Assembly: GCF_958298935.1 (NCBI RefSeq)
Contig: NC_084930.1
Location: 21,798,001-21,862,000, forward strand
DNA: 64,000 nucleotides
From: Phragmites australis
Lineage: Eukaryota; Streptophyta; Magnoliopsida; Poales; Poaceae
Direction: 5' to 3'
Part shown: positions 11,380 to 23,844 of the stretch, piece by piece
How the letters are laid out: every line of letters begins with the position of its first letter
Numbering within the stretch: the stretch's first letter is position 1
Made by a program: the position numbers and the translations under genes
Notes under the pieces: generated by a model
What the model was told of the DNA's origin: nothing
The model's database searches: none
Seen by the model: only the letters and a program-made list of their open reading frames with translations

Positions 11380-13600
11380 TTCCTCCCCCATTGAGTATCG
11401 GCTTGTCCCAAGCTGGTGAAATGGAATCACCTAAGTTCCCATGTCTTCCTCAGCCGCTTAAGGCCAAATGCTAATCTAATATCTCCAGTGTTTCCATTCA
11501 GCAATATAAACATTGGTATATGAGCTCCTAGATAGGCAGTAACCCTATTTATTTCATCCGCAGCTTGTCCCAAACCTGAAGTGGCAAATTGCTACCCCTG
11601 AAACTGATCTTGCTTCTAATATCCTGGATCCATGTACTAGTTGATCCTTCATGTGTGGCAAGAACACTATAATCTACTTATGGTTGACAAGGCACAAATG
11701 TCGTACTCACATATATAGGATGCAACGATGATTTCAGAAATATTGCCCCAGCAGGAAACAATCCTTGTATGCTGCAGCCACAATTGTCACTAACCTTATC
11801 CATGTGCTTGGTGAGCTTGTTAGAAACTTCTTCAGTGTGTAGTATAGCAACTTCAGAGGCAAATAACCCCAAAAGAAGTCCTTGGGCACTACATCAACTA
11901 TTGCCCGTTATCAACACTGTTAGTTGTCATATTTCCATTGAAATTACATTATGCCATGCAAGCTTGGACTTGAAGAACCCCAAAGCAGCCATCAGCCAAA
12001 ATATCTTTACCTCTTTGATAGGTGGTGGCCATAGACTAAGCTCAGCCACTTTTTTTTGGATAGAACCATATTGTGCTCAAGTAGCCATCTTAAACCAAGG
12101 AACATCACCACCACGCCTCTGCTGCTACAACAATTGAAGGAAAGCCATTGCATTGGCCTTAAGTTGACTGCACTTTTTCCAACATATATATGCAATGGTG
12201 GTGTCCATGGTTGTTTCACAAGCATGACATCATAATCACAGTTGAACACCAGCCATAGTATAAACTGTAACTCAGCACAAGTGTCTTTGATCTTCACAAG
12301 TGCAGGTGGATTGTTGTAAATTGTAATTGCTGCTAGTGTCTATTGTTGTTGAGAATATATCATGGAATGCCACTTCTCCTTATAATCCACACTTGATTTG
12401 CATGCATTAGCACATAACTTCAGTAGGTAACTCAAGCACTGACCAAATTCCTGACCACCAGAACAAGCATACAATTTAGCAACACTACTCCACCCATATC
12501 TCAACTTGGAGGCACCCAACTCAAAGGAAACAACATAGAAAGATTGATTGCAATGATAGTATTGCAACCAGCCCATGGATTCTCTCAGCTTATTCACATG
12601 TAATTATTTATGAAGCAAGAAACCATAACAATGCCCATCCACCTTTTGTAAAGCCACCGAAGAAATCCAAGCCTGAGCCAATTCTTCCTAAATTAACATT
12701 CTGAGTAAACTAAAAGTATTACTCTACCACACTTCCACTGCTTTTCCTCTTCAATTAGCATCAGGAAACATCTTGGAGATTAAGCATACCACATAGTTCC
12801 AGATCTTGTGAGCAAAGGTGGTGGCCAAGTGTTAATCTTGACTGATCTCACAAATATTGCCACCATTTATTCCTGGAATTCCATAATTTCAGCAAGCAGA
12901 TATATGCAACCTTGTAGAGCTGGAGGTGTCCATGGAAGCTTTCCAAGACATCCAAAGTACCAAATTGTAGTACACCCATCAGCTATGTAGAAGGATGCCG
13001 ATGGTGTTGGCCGTATCTTGGTTCCACTGCCCTCGATCTCCACTTGCACAAGTGACAACCATGGATACAACCACTCTCTACACTCCTTCATACAAGTAGG
13101 CTTAGCAACATTGGAAAGTATTTTCTCCAACACTATGCTAGCACTAATCACACGCCTGCTCCCAATATTTGGAGGTGGCCAAGGTGATAACAGCAAAAGC
13201 CCACTCTTGTTGAACATTCCATTGAACACCATTTGTGCACCAATACACATATTGTCCATTGTGTATTTGAAGGAGAACACTGGAGAAAGTGATGTGTAGA
13301 AGGCATCAAGAATGTTACCAATGGCCATGGAGTTGAGGACGAACGTGTAGGCCTCATCAGCGATGAAACCAAAGGGCATGGTGAAGAGTGCATCATTAGT
13401 GTTGGGAATGGTGGAGAGGACGTTTGTAGCAATGGTTGACACATCGGTGTTGCGGCAGAGACTCGAATGACCCGGCTGTCAAACGAGCTCGAAAAATGCT
13501 CAAACAAAATGAAGCAAGGCAATAGTGAACTTCAGTTCATCTAGAGTCGACTTCTACTATTTGTGGGCGTGGTCAAAACTGGTGGTGCCACCCCACATGA
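11380..13600 (-). pseudogene. Interior of an unclassified minus-strand retroelement
   Basis: The polypurine tract at 11380-11390 marks the 3' end of an element lying to the right of it. The inside has several broken minus-strand frames. The longest (13442-12867, 191 codons) contains LPWTPPALQGCIYL. A second (12297-12007) contains the related KQPWTPPLHIYV, suggesting an internally repeated protein. No RT, integrase, protease or gag motif was recognised. It may be a non-autonomous element or a captured host sequence. Function unknown. Confidence 0.35.
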
Positions 13601-14665
13601 ATATTTCGAAGTCATGGAGGTGGACGCAACAAATGTGAATGTACCGTCAAGATCGCTCTGATGTATGCATTGTTGTAAGAGAAAATTAGATGGTGGTCTT
13701 GGCTTCACTAGAACCCTCCATCCATGCCATTGGATTCCAGTCCCTAGGCTATAGATCTCCTTTGGTTTTGCTTGATAGAGTGAGGAGAGAGGTAGTGGAG
13801 ATGGAAGTAGGCAATTACACTAGAGATAGGACAGGAGGGAGAGTTATTGTAGTGACAGCGGCATCACACAAAAGAAATTTATGTTGTGCTAGTTACAGTT
13901 TAATGTGTAGCAAAATATAAATTATAATTTATGCCCACTATACAAGGACCGGAGGAGGTTGACATCAGGATAACGGCTAATACAAATCTGAAGGAAGGGT
14001 CCCCTGTGAACATATTTTCAATCCCTAGGGCCACCAAAGGAGCTGAACATATCACATGTAGTAGGATCAAGGCAATGGGCGATGAAGATTCAATGGCAAA
14101 GGCAAAACGGCTTGTAGCAAAATGAAATCTCGAGGAAGGTACGTAAAGTAAATCGTTTCTGTCTTTACCTGCAGATGTTATTTTTCCAAATATTAATAAC
14201 CTAGGTGTGTCCATGGGTAGATATGTGGGGTTAGTAGACAAACTATTATTGCTATAAAAAAATATAGAGATCGACCGTTTATCAGTGGTTCCTAAAACAC
14301 CTAGTTCTAGATTTTAAGCTAAAAAAGACACCAAATCCCTTTTTTCTTATAATACAGAGGAGGAGGAGGATACAGATGGGCGAATTTTGAATACCACAGC
14401 AACTTTCTATGAGAGCCTCACTAAACATGTTTGTCTAGATAGTTGGTCAAGGATTACATTCTTTTCCTCAATCATTGAAGCTGTGAAGGATTTCCCCTGG
14501 AAGGAATGGAAGTATCGTGACCAATTATGATTGTGCCATTGACTGAATGACTTTGCTGCTTATAGTGGCCTCCGCTTTATTCGGTAGGAAGAGGGATTTG
14601 ATTTGATGGATGGTGGTTCCAGTTTCCGACCAGAGGATCGCTGTCATCGCAGGGATGTGTCCGGC
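13601..14665. other. Unassigned repeat-like DNA
   Basis: No gene or bounded element recognised. The short open frames at 13690-13920 (+), 13931-14125 (+) and 14241-13900 (-) have no recognisable motif. The region separates the unclassified element on the left from the 3' LTR of gypsy D. Confidence 0.4.
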
Positions 14666-17087
14666 TGTAACCCTATTCTAGGCCTAAAGTATAATATAGG
14701 TCAAAATTTAAATTTTCGTCAGCACCTTCTCTATATTAATTGAGGTAGAATTGATTCATTAACACAGGCATAACAACATAAGCATCATAAACATGATATA
14801 AATGTTAATTGAAAAAAACTCATGACACCACTACACCATACAACTCCTTACAACACAGACGCAATAAAATCTCTTTTACACAAAAGCTTATCTTAAATAA
14901 AAGCGTTGTACCATGAACTACGTTTCATGGTGTAAGTTGGATTATAAATAGTGGTGCATGCAAGCTTCTAAATCCTAAGCCCATTATGCTTGCTAAAATG
15001 ATCTAGGTATCTGTAAAAAAATATAACGGTGTGAGATAAACTTAGCTAGCAACAACTATGAATATGAGCATATCTCACCTACAATTAAAAAAACTGATTT
15101 GGAAATAAAAGATTACTCACAAAGATAGGCCAAGACATGGGAAATTAAAAGGTACTCTTCCACATGATATAGCATTTGCTAACACGATCTCCTATAATAT
15201 CTTAAAAACAAAGACAATTTACAATGGTAAGCTAAGACATGAGCAAACAAGGGTGCACCTCTTTCCTACATGGTGACTCCCAAACAAACATGTAATATTC
15301 CCATATATCATAATATCAAACTCTCTAGGATTTCATATTCTTCAAACATTATGAAAATGTATGAATACCATGATGCAACTCCATTTGAAAGTTCAGTGTT
15401 GGACGATGCCAACCTCTCATGCAACTCCATGTACCAATACTAGTCATGATGCGATGGCGGTGACCAACATTTATTTCCATATGAAGTGCATATGTATGCA
15501 TATGAATCGGCAGGATATCTTGACACTTCTTAATAGCACCAAAAGGCTACCAACATAATCTCCAATCTATGTATAAAATATGGCAAAGATAAAACTAGTG
15601 AAACAACATGGATTGAATTCACCCAATGTGTTATAATGTACACCATGCACCATTGAGCAATCTACACCCATAATATAGAAAAAAAAAACAGGAAAGCAAG
15701 CATGCTAATATAACATTCATAAGCACAAATGCATGATTCTCTCATATAGCTTAACAACCAACACCCATACCGTGATTGAACATGAAAATAAACCATATTG
15801 TTGTGCTTGATGTTGTATACTTCACTTTAGTTGCAAGAGATGCAAGACATGAATATAGACACAGCATTAGCCATACCCCTACGTTACTTGCCTTTTACCG
15901 AGGATGATGAAGCAAACTCGCCTAAGCACGATCAAATGTACTACCACCTGCACAATAATATTTTTAGTGCAAAAATATAGCAATAATACATACCAACAAG
16001 TTCACACTTCCTATAACTGAAGACCCTACATACAAAGTACTACCAGAATTTACTAAAGAACCAAGCAACAAGCTTTTCATAAAACATCATTAAGGTCACC
16101 AGATCGACCTTCGAGGATACACCGCCCAATTTGCACATTCTAGAGACAATAACATCTCAACCCGTGCTCATCATTTGACTTTGAAGATGTATAAATCCCA
16201 ACTTGTCCAACAAAAAATCTTGAAAAGATATAATAGCAGCTAGGTCTCTAAGTCCTCTACAACTTCTGTTTTAAGCTTATAGCCAAAATCATCACCGATT
16301 ATTCTCGGTTTTCAATATACCCTTGCTACACACAAATAGGACTACCAATCATGCATTACCGATGAAGGAATCGTTGGTCCCCGCTCATCTGCAGGCATCT
16401 AAAGACTAATAGAGATCACCTTCACAGAGAGGAAGTCAAATCGATGAGGAATTCAATGAAATAATGGAACTCCAATTTTCTTCTTCTTCTTCTTCTTCTT
16501 CATCCTCCTCCTCCTCCCTTTCTTCCTCCTTACTTTCTTCCTTTTTTTCCCTTTTTCTGCTTTCTTCTCTTCCTTCTCCTCTCTCCCTTGCCCCTTGCCT
16601 CTGGTTGCCTTCTTATCCTATCTGGATGGTAGCACGGTGGCTGGCGACAGTGAGCGATGGTGGCTGGAGGCTGCGCAATCAATGATGTGGTGATGGTTGG
16701 TAGCTAGATGACATAGCTGAGAGGCTGTGCGACAGATAGTGGCAGCGAGTGCCAATGGGTGGCGGCGGCTACAGTTAGATAGTGGTGGTGGGGGCGGTCA
16801 GATGATTCTAGATGGGATTGAGGTGGTGGCCGATCCCATCACCCCTTTATCTCTTTTTTATTATTTTTTCATCCAATGGGATAGAATTATTGGGCTCGCT
16901 ATGGATTCACCAGATATCAAAGCAGGATGTTTAAGTAGTCAAACAGAATCGGAGATCTACGCATCCGTGTTCTTCCATCGTCCATCCGAGCAACATATAT
17001 AAAAGTCAAATATTTGCACTCCCATAGGTCCTGTGGTCAATGCCCCTCTTTTGTTTATAATTATTTCGTTAACTCTTGGGTATTACA
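14666..17087 (-). mobile_element. 3' LTR of gypsy element D
   Basis: On the minus strand the pol region ends in a purine tract (AAGGGGGGAGAA, 17099-17088), directly followed by TGTAATACCC at 17087, a classic LTR start. The left end is taken at 14666, where the minus strand reads AGGGTTACA. That end is less certain because no TSD could be tested. Contains a (TTC)n/(TCC)n microsatellite at about 16479-16517. Confidence 0.6.
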
Positions 17088-17099
17088 TTCTCCCCCCTT
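17088..17099 (-). other. Polypurine tract of gypsy D
   Basis: Minus-strand AAGGGGGGAGAA immediately before the LTR start TGTAATACCC. It primes plus-strand DNA synthesis in LTR retrotransposons. Confidence 0.7.
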
Positions 17100-19027
17100 A
17101 AAAAAATTTGCTCCCAAATTCTTCCACTTCCATAACAACTACGACATCAGAAGGGAATACACTTAGCCCAAAACCTATAACTCACCAGTCTCAAAGAGCT
17201 CAGGATACTTCTTACACATTTGATCCTTAAGTTCTAGAGTCACTTCTCATTTTGACAGATTCATCTAGAGGACCCTCACATACTTGATAATCCTACTTCT
17301 CATGACTCACTCTGAAGAGTCCAAGATGCGTAGTAGCTGGCACTTCACAGTCAAATATTGCTCCACTATGATTGGTTCAAGGCCAATCTTATGCCCAAGG
17401 TCTCCCAGATATTTCCTCAACATAGAAACATGGAAGTCATTATGCAGTCCACTCATCGATTCCAACAACTTGAGACGATGAGCCAAACTGCCTACTCAGG
17501 CTGTGACCAAGAATGGACCAATCTACCTCAAGCTTAACTTTCGAGAGCTACCAAACTGCACAACGTCTTTGGTCGACGACACTATGAGAAGAACAAGGCC
17601 TCCAACCGCAAACTCTAGGTCTCATCTCTAAACTTCTGCATAGCTCTTTTGCTGGCTTTGAGTGGTCAACAGGTTCTGACATATCTAGTGCATCTTCTTT
17701 GATGTTTGCTGAACCAAATTTGGACCAAGCAGTGATCTCTCTCTGACAGAATACTAGGACAAAGGGGAGACACACCTTTGGCCATATAAGGCCTCAAAAG
17801 GAGCCATTTGGGTACTAGCCTAGTAGCTATTATTATAAGAAAACTCTACTAGGGCTAGGTGGTCCTCCCAACTACCCTTCCAATATAGAATACAAGCACA
17901 AAGCATATCTTCCAAGGTTTGAATGGTCCACTCTGACTGACCATCCGTCTGACGGTGGAAGTCGTACTAAGAGAGAGTTTCGTGCCCAAGGCACTCTACA
18001 AACTTTGCCAAATCTTCCAAGGTTTGAATGGTCCACTCTGACTGACCATCCGTCTGACGGTGGAAGTCGTACTAAGAGAGAGTTTCGTGCCCAAGGCACT
18101 CTACAAACTTTGCCAAAATTGGGACACAAACTTGGAGTCCCAATCTAAAATAATAGAATTCGACATAGCATGCAACCTCACCACTTTCCTAATATACAAG
18201 GCATCCAAATCATATGTCGAATTGGTTGTCTTCATTGGGATGAAATGCACAGACTTGGTAAGCCTATATACCATAACCCAAATGGCATATTTGCCTCGAG
18301 GTGAGCTAGGTAGCCCAACTATAAAGTACAAGGAGATTGCTCCCATTTCCATTATGGAACCTCCAAAGACTGCATCAGAACTGCATGCCACTTATGCTCA
18401 GCCTTAACCTAGTAGCAGACACCATGAACTGTCACATATTTCACAATATCCACATTCATCCTTTTCCAACAGAAACTCTACTTCAAGTTTTCATACATCT
18501 TGGTCTCACCTGGATGAATTATGTAATGAGTTTGGTGAGCCTTTCTCAAGGTGTCCATCTTCACATCTGTCTTCTATGGTACACAAAGACACCATGAAGC
18601 GTACCACACTGTGCTCATCAATGTTCAACTCTTGGGGTTTCCCCACTAAGGTCCTCTTTGAAACTCCAGAAGAAGACGATCATGCTATTGAGCCTCACAT
18701 ACACGCTCATGTATAGTAGACTAAATGAGCAGAAAGAAAACTTCATCAAATCCAAGTTTGAAAGTAAGGACATCATTGTGTTAGGAACACCTGTCCTATT
18801 AAGAGCATCTGCCACCACATTTCCCTTTCCTGGATAATACTGGATATCATATCAGAATCTTTGATCAATTCCAACCATCTCTGCTGCCTCAAATTTAATT
18901 TAGCTCCCTCTACTTGAAGATATACTTGATGCTCTTATGATCAGTAAAAATATCACATGACTAGTGATAGAGGTAGTGCCTCCAACTTTTCAAGGTAGAA
19001 ACCACTGCAACCAACTCTAAGTCATGA
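17100..19027 (-). pseudogene. Gypsy D pol, 3' part: end of RNase H, HHCC region and integrase (broken)
   Basis: The minus-strand translation shows RNase H remnants ending NVVADALNR (about 18820), then the integrase core at 18391-18101 with DFIVGLP-like, YRLTKSVHFIP and DWDSKFVSQFWQ. The second catalytic Asp is still seen in the position of the usual SDRxSKF motif. Downstream the HPQTDGQ-like block is duplicated (17907-18116). Many stops and frameshifts. This is the continuation of the RT part at 38000-38900; the CACTA element at 19028-37964 separates the two. Confidence 0.8.
17907..18116. repeat. 105-bp tandem duplication inside gypsy D integrase
   Basis: 17907-18011 and 18012-18116 read identically. 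The unit is 35 codons long and covers the QTDGQSE-type integrase block, so the degenerate frame shows the same 35 residues twice. Perfect identity inside an otherwise strongly mutated element indicates the duplication is much younger than the element. Confidence 0.95.
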
Positions 19028-19055
19028 CATTACTACAGAAATGATTTAGTGGGAC
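19028..19055 (+). repeat. Left terminal inverted repeat of the CACTA element
   Basis: CATTACTACAGAAATGATTT followed by AGTGGGAC. The third base is T instead of the canonical C, so the left end reads CATTA. Preceded by the TGA target copy. Confidence 0.85.
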
Positions 19056-19275
19056 ACCCCTATACAGATGGTTCCGTGGAGCAGTTCGTGCAAAGATTAT
19101 CACAAGCGGCTCTAAAGAAGAACCGTCTGTGATAACGATGGTTCCCATTGGGAACTATATGTATTAATATTACCGACGTCTCGTATTTATAGCTATCTGC
19201 AATAAAATGAATATCACAGACGGCTCCAAATAGGAGCTGTCTGTAATATTAATACAGATGGTTCGTATTTGGAGC
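19056..19275 (+). repeat. CACTA left subterminal repeat array (part 1)
   Basis: Alternating CAGATGGTT / AACCGTCTG-type motifs about 10 bases long in both orientations. Such arrays bind the TNPA-type protein in En/Spm elements. The array is cut at 19275 by a copia element and resumes at 25155. Confidence 0.75.
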
Positions 19276-20576
19276 TGTAGTGAACATGCCATTGGGAAGA
19301 TTGTAGAGGAACATCTTAGGGTAGGTATGTAATTTTGGTGATTAATGATAACGTAGTCAATGAGACTAGCATGTTTGTTAATTATATACTTTAGTGGGGC
19401 TCATGGATGCAACAAAAGAGAAGTCACCGAAGCCGGAACAAAGAGAGGAATAAATTGGATTTGTTCCATAAAGTTTGATGTGATCAAATGGGATGGATTT
19501 CTATATAATAATGTAGAACTCTTCACAAGATTTCCATTGAGCCCAAGATCATCAAAATTGGAGTTCAGAGCGAAAAGTTATGCCCAATATACATAACGTT
19601 GTTCTCCTGAAAATTGCCTGACCAGATAATCCAGTGCTCACATCAAAATTAGTCCGGTGCTACACCGGATAATCCGGTGAGAACAATGAAAAATAGTCCA
19701 ATGTTCACAGAAAGTTTGGAGCGGATTCTTTTGCCTCACCGGATGATTCGGTGTTCACAGTTTTTCTGAGCTTTGGGGCAACGGCTAATTGACGAGTTAG
19801 AGGATATAAATATCCCTCTACTTAGTCATTTGAAGGTGTGGTTGTCCATAGAAGTTCATAAACACTTGAGAAGACATTCAAGCCACAATAGTGCTAAAAG
19901 TGATCATCCAAGGTAATTAAGCACAAGATTAGAGAGTGATTAATGCTTATATCCCTAGAGAGAGTTGTAGCTAGGTGCTGCGGTTTTGAGAGGGGATCAA
20001 GGAGTGATCCTAGCTATGTACTGAGAGCTATGCTGGCGTCTTAGAGTCTTGGTGACTTGCCAGCACCTTGTTGATCCTCCAACTTGGTGTGGAGCGGTGG
20101 CAAGACACATGTACGGGGACACAGAGATCCTTGCCTTAGTGGCTCAAACTCCGAAGTGATCATGGCGGCAAGCGACTAGAAGATAGGCTTGTGGTGAGAC
20201 TTTACCTTGGTGGCTCATCTGTCTTAAGGCCTTAGTGGCTCAAGGGCCGTGACTGAGTGCCGACCGGGAGTATATATTTTGTGGAGCTCCAACATGGACT
20301 AGGGGTGGCATTCATACCATCGATACCACGGGATAAAAATCTCTTGTACCGAGTTTTCTCTCTCTACCTTATTTACGCTTCTGTATTTACATTCTTGCAA
20401 TTTACCTTCCTAGATATGTTGTAATCTTTTGTTAACCGTAGAGTAGACATACTAGATAAACCTAGAGCACATTTAGAAAGAAATTTATATAGGTTTATCT
20501 TATGTAGTTTTTGGAGCCAGTTTAATTTTTAAGTGTCATAATTCACTCCGCTCTTAGGACGTCACCAATCTCTACA
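19276..20576 (+). repeat. 5' LTR of the copia element
   Basis: Contains several CCGGATAATCCGGTG-like palindromes (about 19620-19760), a TATA box (TATAAATA, 19805-19812) and the shared copia motif GATTAATGA near 19337. Confidence 0.88.
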
Positions 20577-20578
20577 AG

Positions 20579-20590
20579 TGGTATCAGAGC
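20579..20590 (+). other. Primer-binding site for initiator tRNA-Met
   Basis: TGGTATCAGAGC, complementary to the 3' end of plant initiator tRNA-Met, two bases after the LTR end. Confidence 0.9.
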
Positions 20591-20716
20591 TAAGGCTCTC
20601 ACAAGCTCTACAATTGGTGTTAAAGCCTCACACCTTTCACAAGGTTTAACCAATTCTAGTGGAATTTGAGACTTATTCTTATTGTGTTCGATTTAGGCTT
20701 TACCGTCTAGAGAGTT

Positions 20717-22792
20717 GTGACGTCCGGGGTAGGGATAGATTCTCATAGTGCTCCACTTTTCGATAGCAAAATTTTTCCCTATTGGAAGGTTCCAATGACT
20801 TGTTATTTGCAAGCTAGAGGGCTACATGTATGGAGAGTCACCAAAGAAGAGATGAAGCAATGCATCACCAACAAGGAGAAGCATTTAGATGCATTGGCGA
20901 AAATATCCTATTATCATCTATATGTGTTGATGCATTTAATCATATTAATTCTCTCAACAATGCACATGATATTTGGACTAGTCTCATTGAAATACATGAA
21001 GGCACAAAAATGTGCGCAATGAGATTATCATGTGCTTGTTACTAAGCTCAATGGCATCAAGCAATTACCCCATGAAAGTTCTAATAACATGTACTCAAGT
21101 TTGAATATTCTTGTCAATGAGATCAATGGGCTAGGTTTGATGCCAATTGAAGATATTTAAGTGGTGAGAAGAATACTTCAAACTCTTCTTCTAAAGTACA
21201 ATTTGATAGTCTCTATCATCTACGGCAACAATGACATCAAGAAGATGGCTCTAAGTCAAGTGCTCGGCAAGATCACCGCCCATGAGATGACAATAAACAT
21301 GGGGGGTGGAAACTCCTTCCTCATCCTACACCAAGAACCTTGCTCTCACAAGCAAGCAAGCTCAATGCCAATACATGAAGGGAAGGATGAGGAGATAAGA
21401 GTAAGAGTCAAGCTCAAGAAAAGATGATGGTGATCAAGATGAAGAGAGCTATGAAGAGGATGATCAAAACATATCAAGTTATGAAGAGATTGATCCTAAG
21501 ATGGCCAATGTCTTCTTAAAGTTAGAGAAGAACATGAAGCGGATCAATGCCAAGGTGGGTGATCCTATCTCCATTAAAGACTTGGTCAACATAATTGATC
21601 ATATCAAGGAGAAAAAGACCAAGATCAAGAACATGGAGACAAGGGGAAGAGCCAAGGCACTCGTAAGCATAGGGAGATGGGTGAGCGATGATGAAAAGAC
21701 AAGCTCAAGTGATGACAGCTTTACCATCCTCCCCTCAAGTGATGAAAGCTTTACCATCCTCCCCTCCAAGAAAAGCTCTTACTCAAGGTCATCATCACAC
21801 AAGTTGTCACGCAAGTCATCTCACAAGTATCTTATGATGAAAGCTTTACCATCCTTCTCTCCAAGAAAAAGCTCTTCCTCAAGGTCGTCATCACACAAGT
21901 TGTCGCCCAAGTCATCTCACAAGTGTCTTATGGCTAAAGGTATGGATAGCAATATAAGTGATGATGAATTCGATGAGGATTCTCCTTCCTATGATGAACT
22001 TCTTCATTTGATCAATGAGCAACAAAGGGCCCTGAAGAAATAATCTAAAGAGCTTAAGAAATTCAATGCACTTAATGATATTTATGCTACATTTGTTTCT
22101 AATTATGAACAACTATTATGCAAATTCAATTGCTAAACAAAGAGCATAAAGAGCTTAAAGCTAAATTTGAGTGCATTGAATCTCAAACTAAGGTCCCTTT
22201 GAAGCAATCTACCTCTCTATTTAACTATAATCATAATGTATATCCTTCCACTTCTTGTAATTATTCAATTGCTTTATCTAGCTCACCCCTTTGCAATGAG
22301 ATTTTTGTTTAGAATGTTGTTGTAGAATCATCTAACAAACTCATTACACAAGTGAATGATGTGCTTAAGCAAGAAGTGGACAAGCTCAAGAAAGACTTGG
22401 CAAGACTAAAGGGTAAGAATCATGTCCAACCTCCTCAAGATAACTATGCAATCATGGTGAAAAAGATTGCAGAGGGGTCTAGCATGACATGCTTCAAATG
22501 CCATCAAGAAGGCCAAAAGTCTTTCCAATTCAAGCAAGCCAATAAAGAGACCAAGGAGAAGAAGAATATGATGAACCTATCCAACAAGACCTTCAACCTC
22601 TACACGAAACCCAACTACAAGATCAAGATCAAGAGCAACCACTACAAGCTCAATAAGAAGGACAATAGCAAGGTGGTTGCACACATGGTTGGGAGAAAGG
22701 ACCGGAGGTGGAACCAACCCATTTGGGTGCCTAAGGAAATCATCACCAACATGAAGGGGCCCCAATTGGTTTGGGTTCCAAAGAAGACTTGA
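20717..22792 (+). pseudogene. Copia gag (UBN2-type) pseudogene with Ser-rich tail and ruined zinc knuckle
   Basis: The first frame (20717-21022) has APLFDSKIFPYWKVPMTCYL and HVWRVT, the start of the SIRE/Opie-type gag. The protein continues in other frames: QTLLLKYNLIVSIIY near 21170, and MANVFLKLEKNM at 21501. The segment 21501-22043 is Ser/Lys-rich with internally duplicated SSSHKLSxKSSHK blocks, followed by coiled-coil-like stretches (22118-22440). The zinc knuckle near 22490 reads CFKCHQEGQKSFQF, where the expected His and last Cys (CX2CX4HX4C) are Gln and Phe, so zinc binding is lost. At least three frameshifts or stops break the gene. Nothing recognisable as pol follows. The usual role is forming the virus-like particle. 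Confidence 0.75.
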
Positions 22793-22799
22793 ACCACAA

Positions 22800-23844
22800 G
22801 TCGACTTGGGGATTTGGAGGCTTAGCTCACAAGATGAAGTGAAGGTTCAAGAAAAAAAGCCAAGTATACAAGATGGGCGCATTGATGAAGATCATGATCA
22901 TCATAATCCCCTTCCAAAGGTAAAAGAGGTAATAGAGCTAGATGCAAAATCTTTTAATTGTTGTAGCTCATTTGGCTTGTTTAGGATTGCATATGCTTAT
23001 TTCAATCTATTGTAATGCCTAGTGTAGGTTTTAATAAGTGCATATATATTTCTCACAAGTATTCAACACTTGTATGCACACCTTTAGGGGGAGTATATCC
23101 TATGGGTTGTAATTTTGAGACTAACATGTGTTTCTAGTGACATCTTTTGTAGGCTCATGGAGCAATCAACATGTCCCTGAAGGTATGCAATGCTTAATTG
23201 CTTCAATTGGTATTATTGTCAAATCTTTTATTTATTTATTTAAGCTACCTCCGTGCATAATATGGCTTAAACTTCCTATCTTGATATATTGTCTAGTTAT
23301 ACATATATTTCTTTCTCATCATGTGTATGCACACATATATGGGGAGTTTAAATCATATTATGTGAGTTTCATGAATTGTGATCCATGTGCTTTAATTTCA
23401 ATTGGTACCATATTCTTGAATTGTATCCCTAAAAGTGGATTTTTCTACAAGTGGCATATTTTATTGGATCATGATTTGTGAAGATCTCTCCCATGTGCTC
23501 TAACGCTCTTCCTTGAGTTCAACATGTCTTTATAGCCCTTTTTGACATTGTTGACAAAGGGGGATAATTATGGTGATCAATGTAAGTTCAAGTTGCAAGT
23601 GTTGACAAAAGGGGAGATCTTGCAAGTTCAAGTACAAGGGGGGGGGGGGCGCTATTGCATGAGTCAACCAAGGGAGAAAGTGGCAATAGAGAAAGAAGGA
23701 GTCACAAAACAAAAGGGGGACTAAGTAGTAAGAACAAGCATCCAAGCAAAGATGTAACGCCTTTGGCCATTTACAATTGGTGTTATTATTTAATTTGCCT
23801 CTTGCTATGGTTGTGTTGTCATCAATCACCAAATAGGGGGAGAT
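22800..23844 (+). other. Copia 3' non-coding interior and polypurine tract
   Basis: No pol motif. The phrases TTGACAAAGGGGGAT (about 23550) and AATAGGGGGAGA (about 23832-23843) are the purine-rich stretches that close SIRE-type interiors. A guanine run lies at about 23639-23649. Confidence 0.6.

Noticed and set aside
23639..23649. Guanine runs here and near 10756, 10821 and 43347 (C-run) as possible G-quadruplexes
   Set aside because: Single homopolymer runs, prone to sequencing error; no set of four spaced G-tracts.
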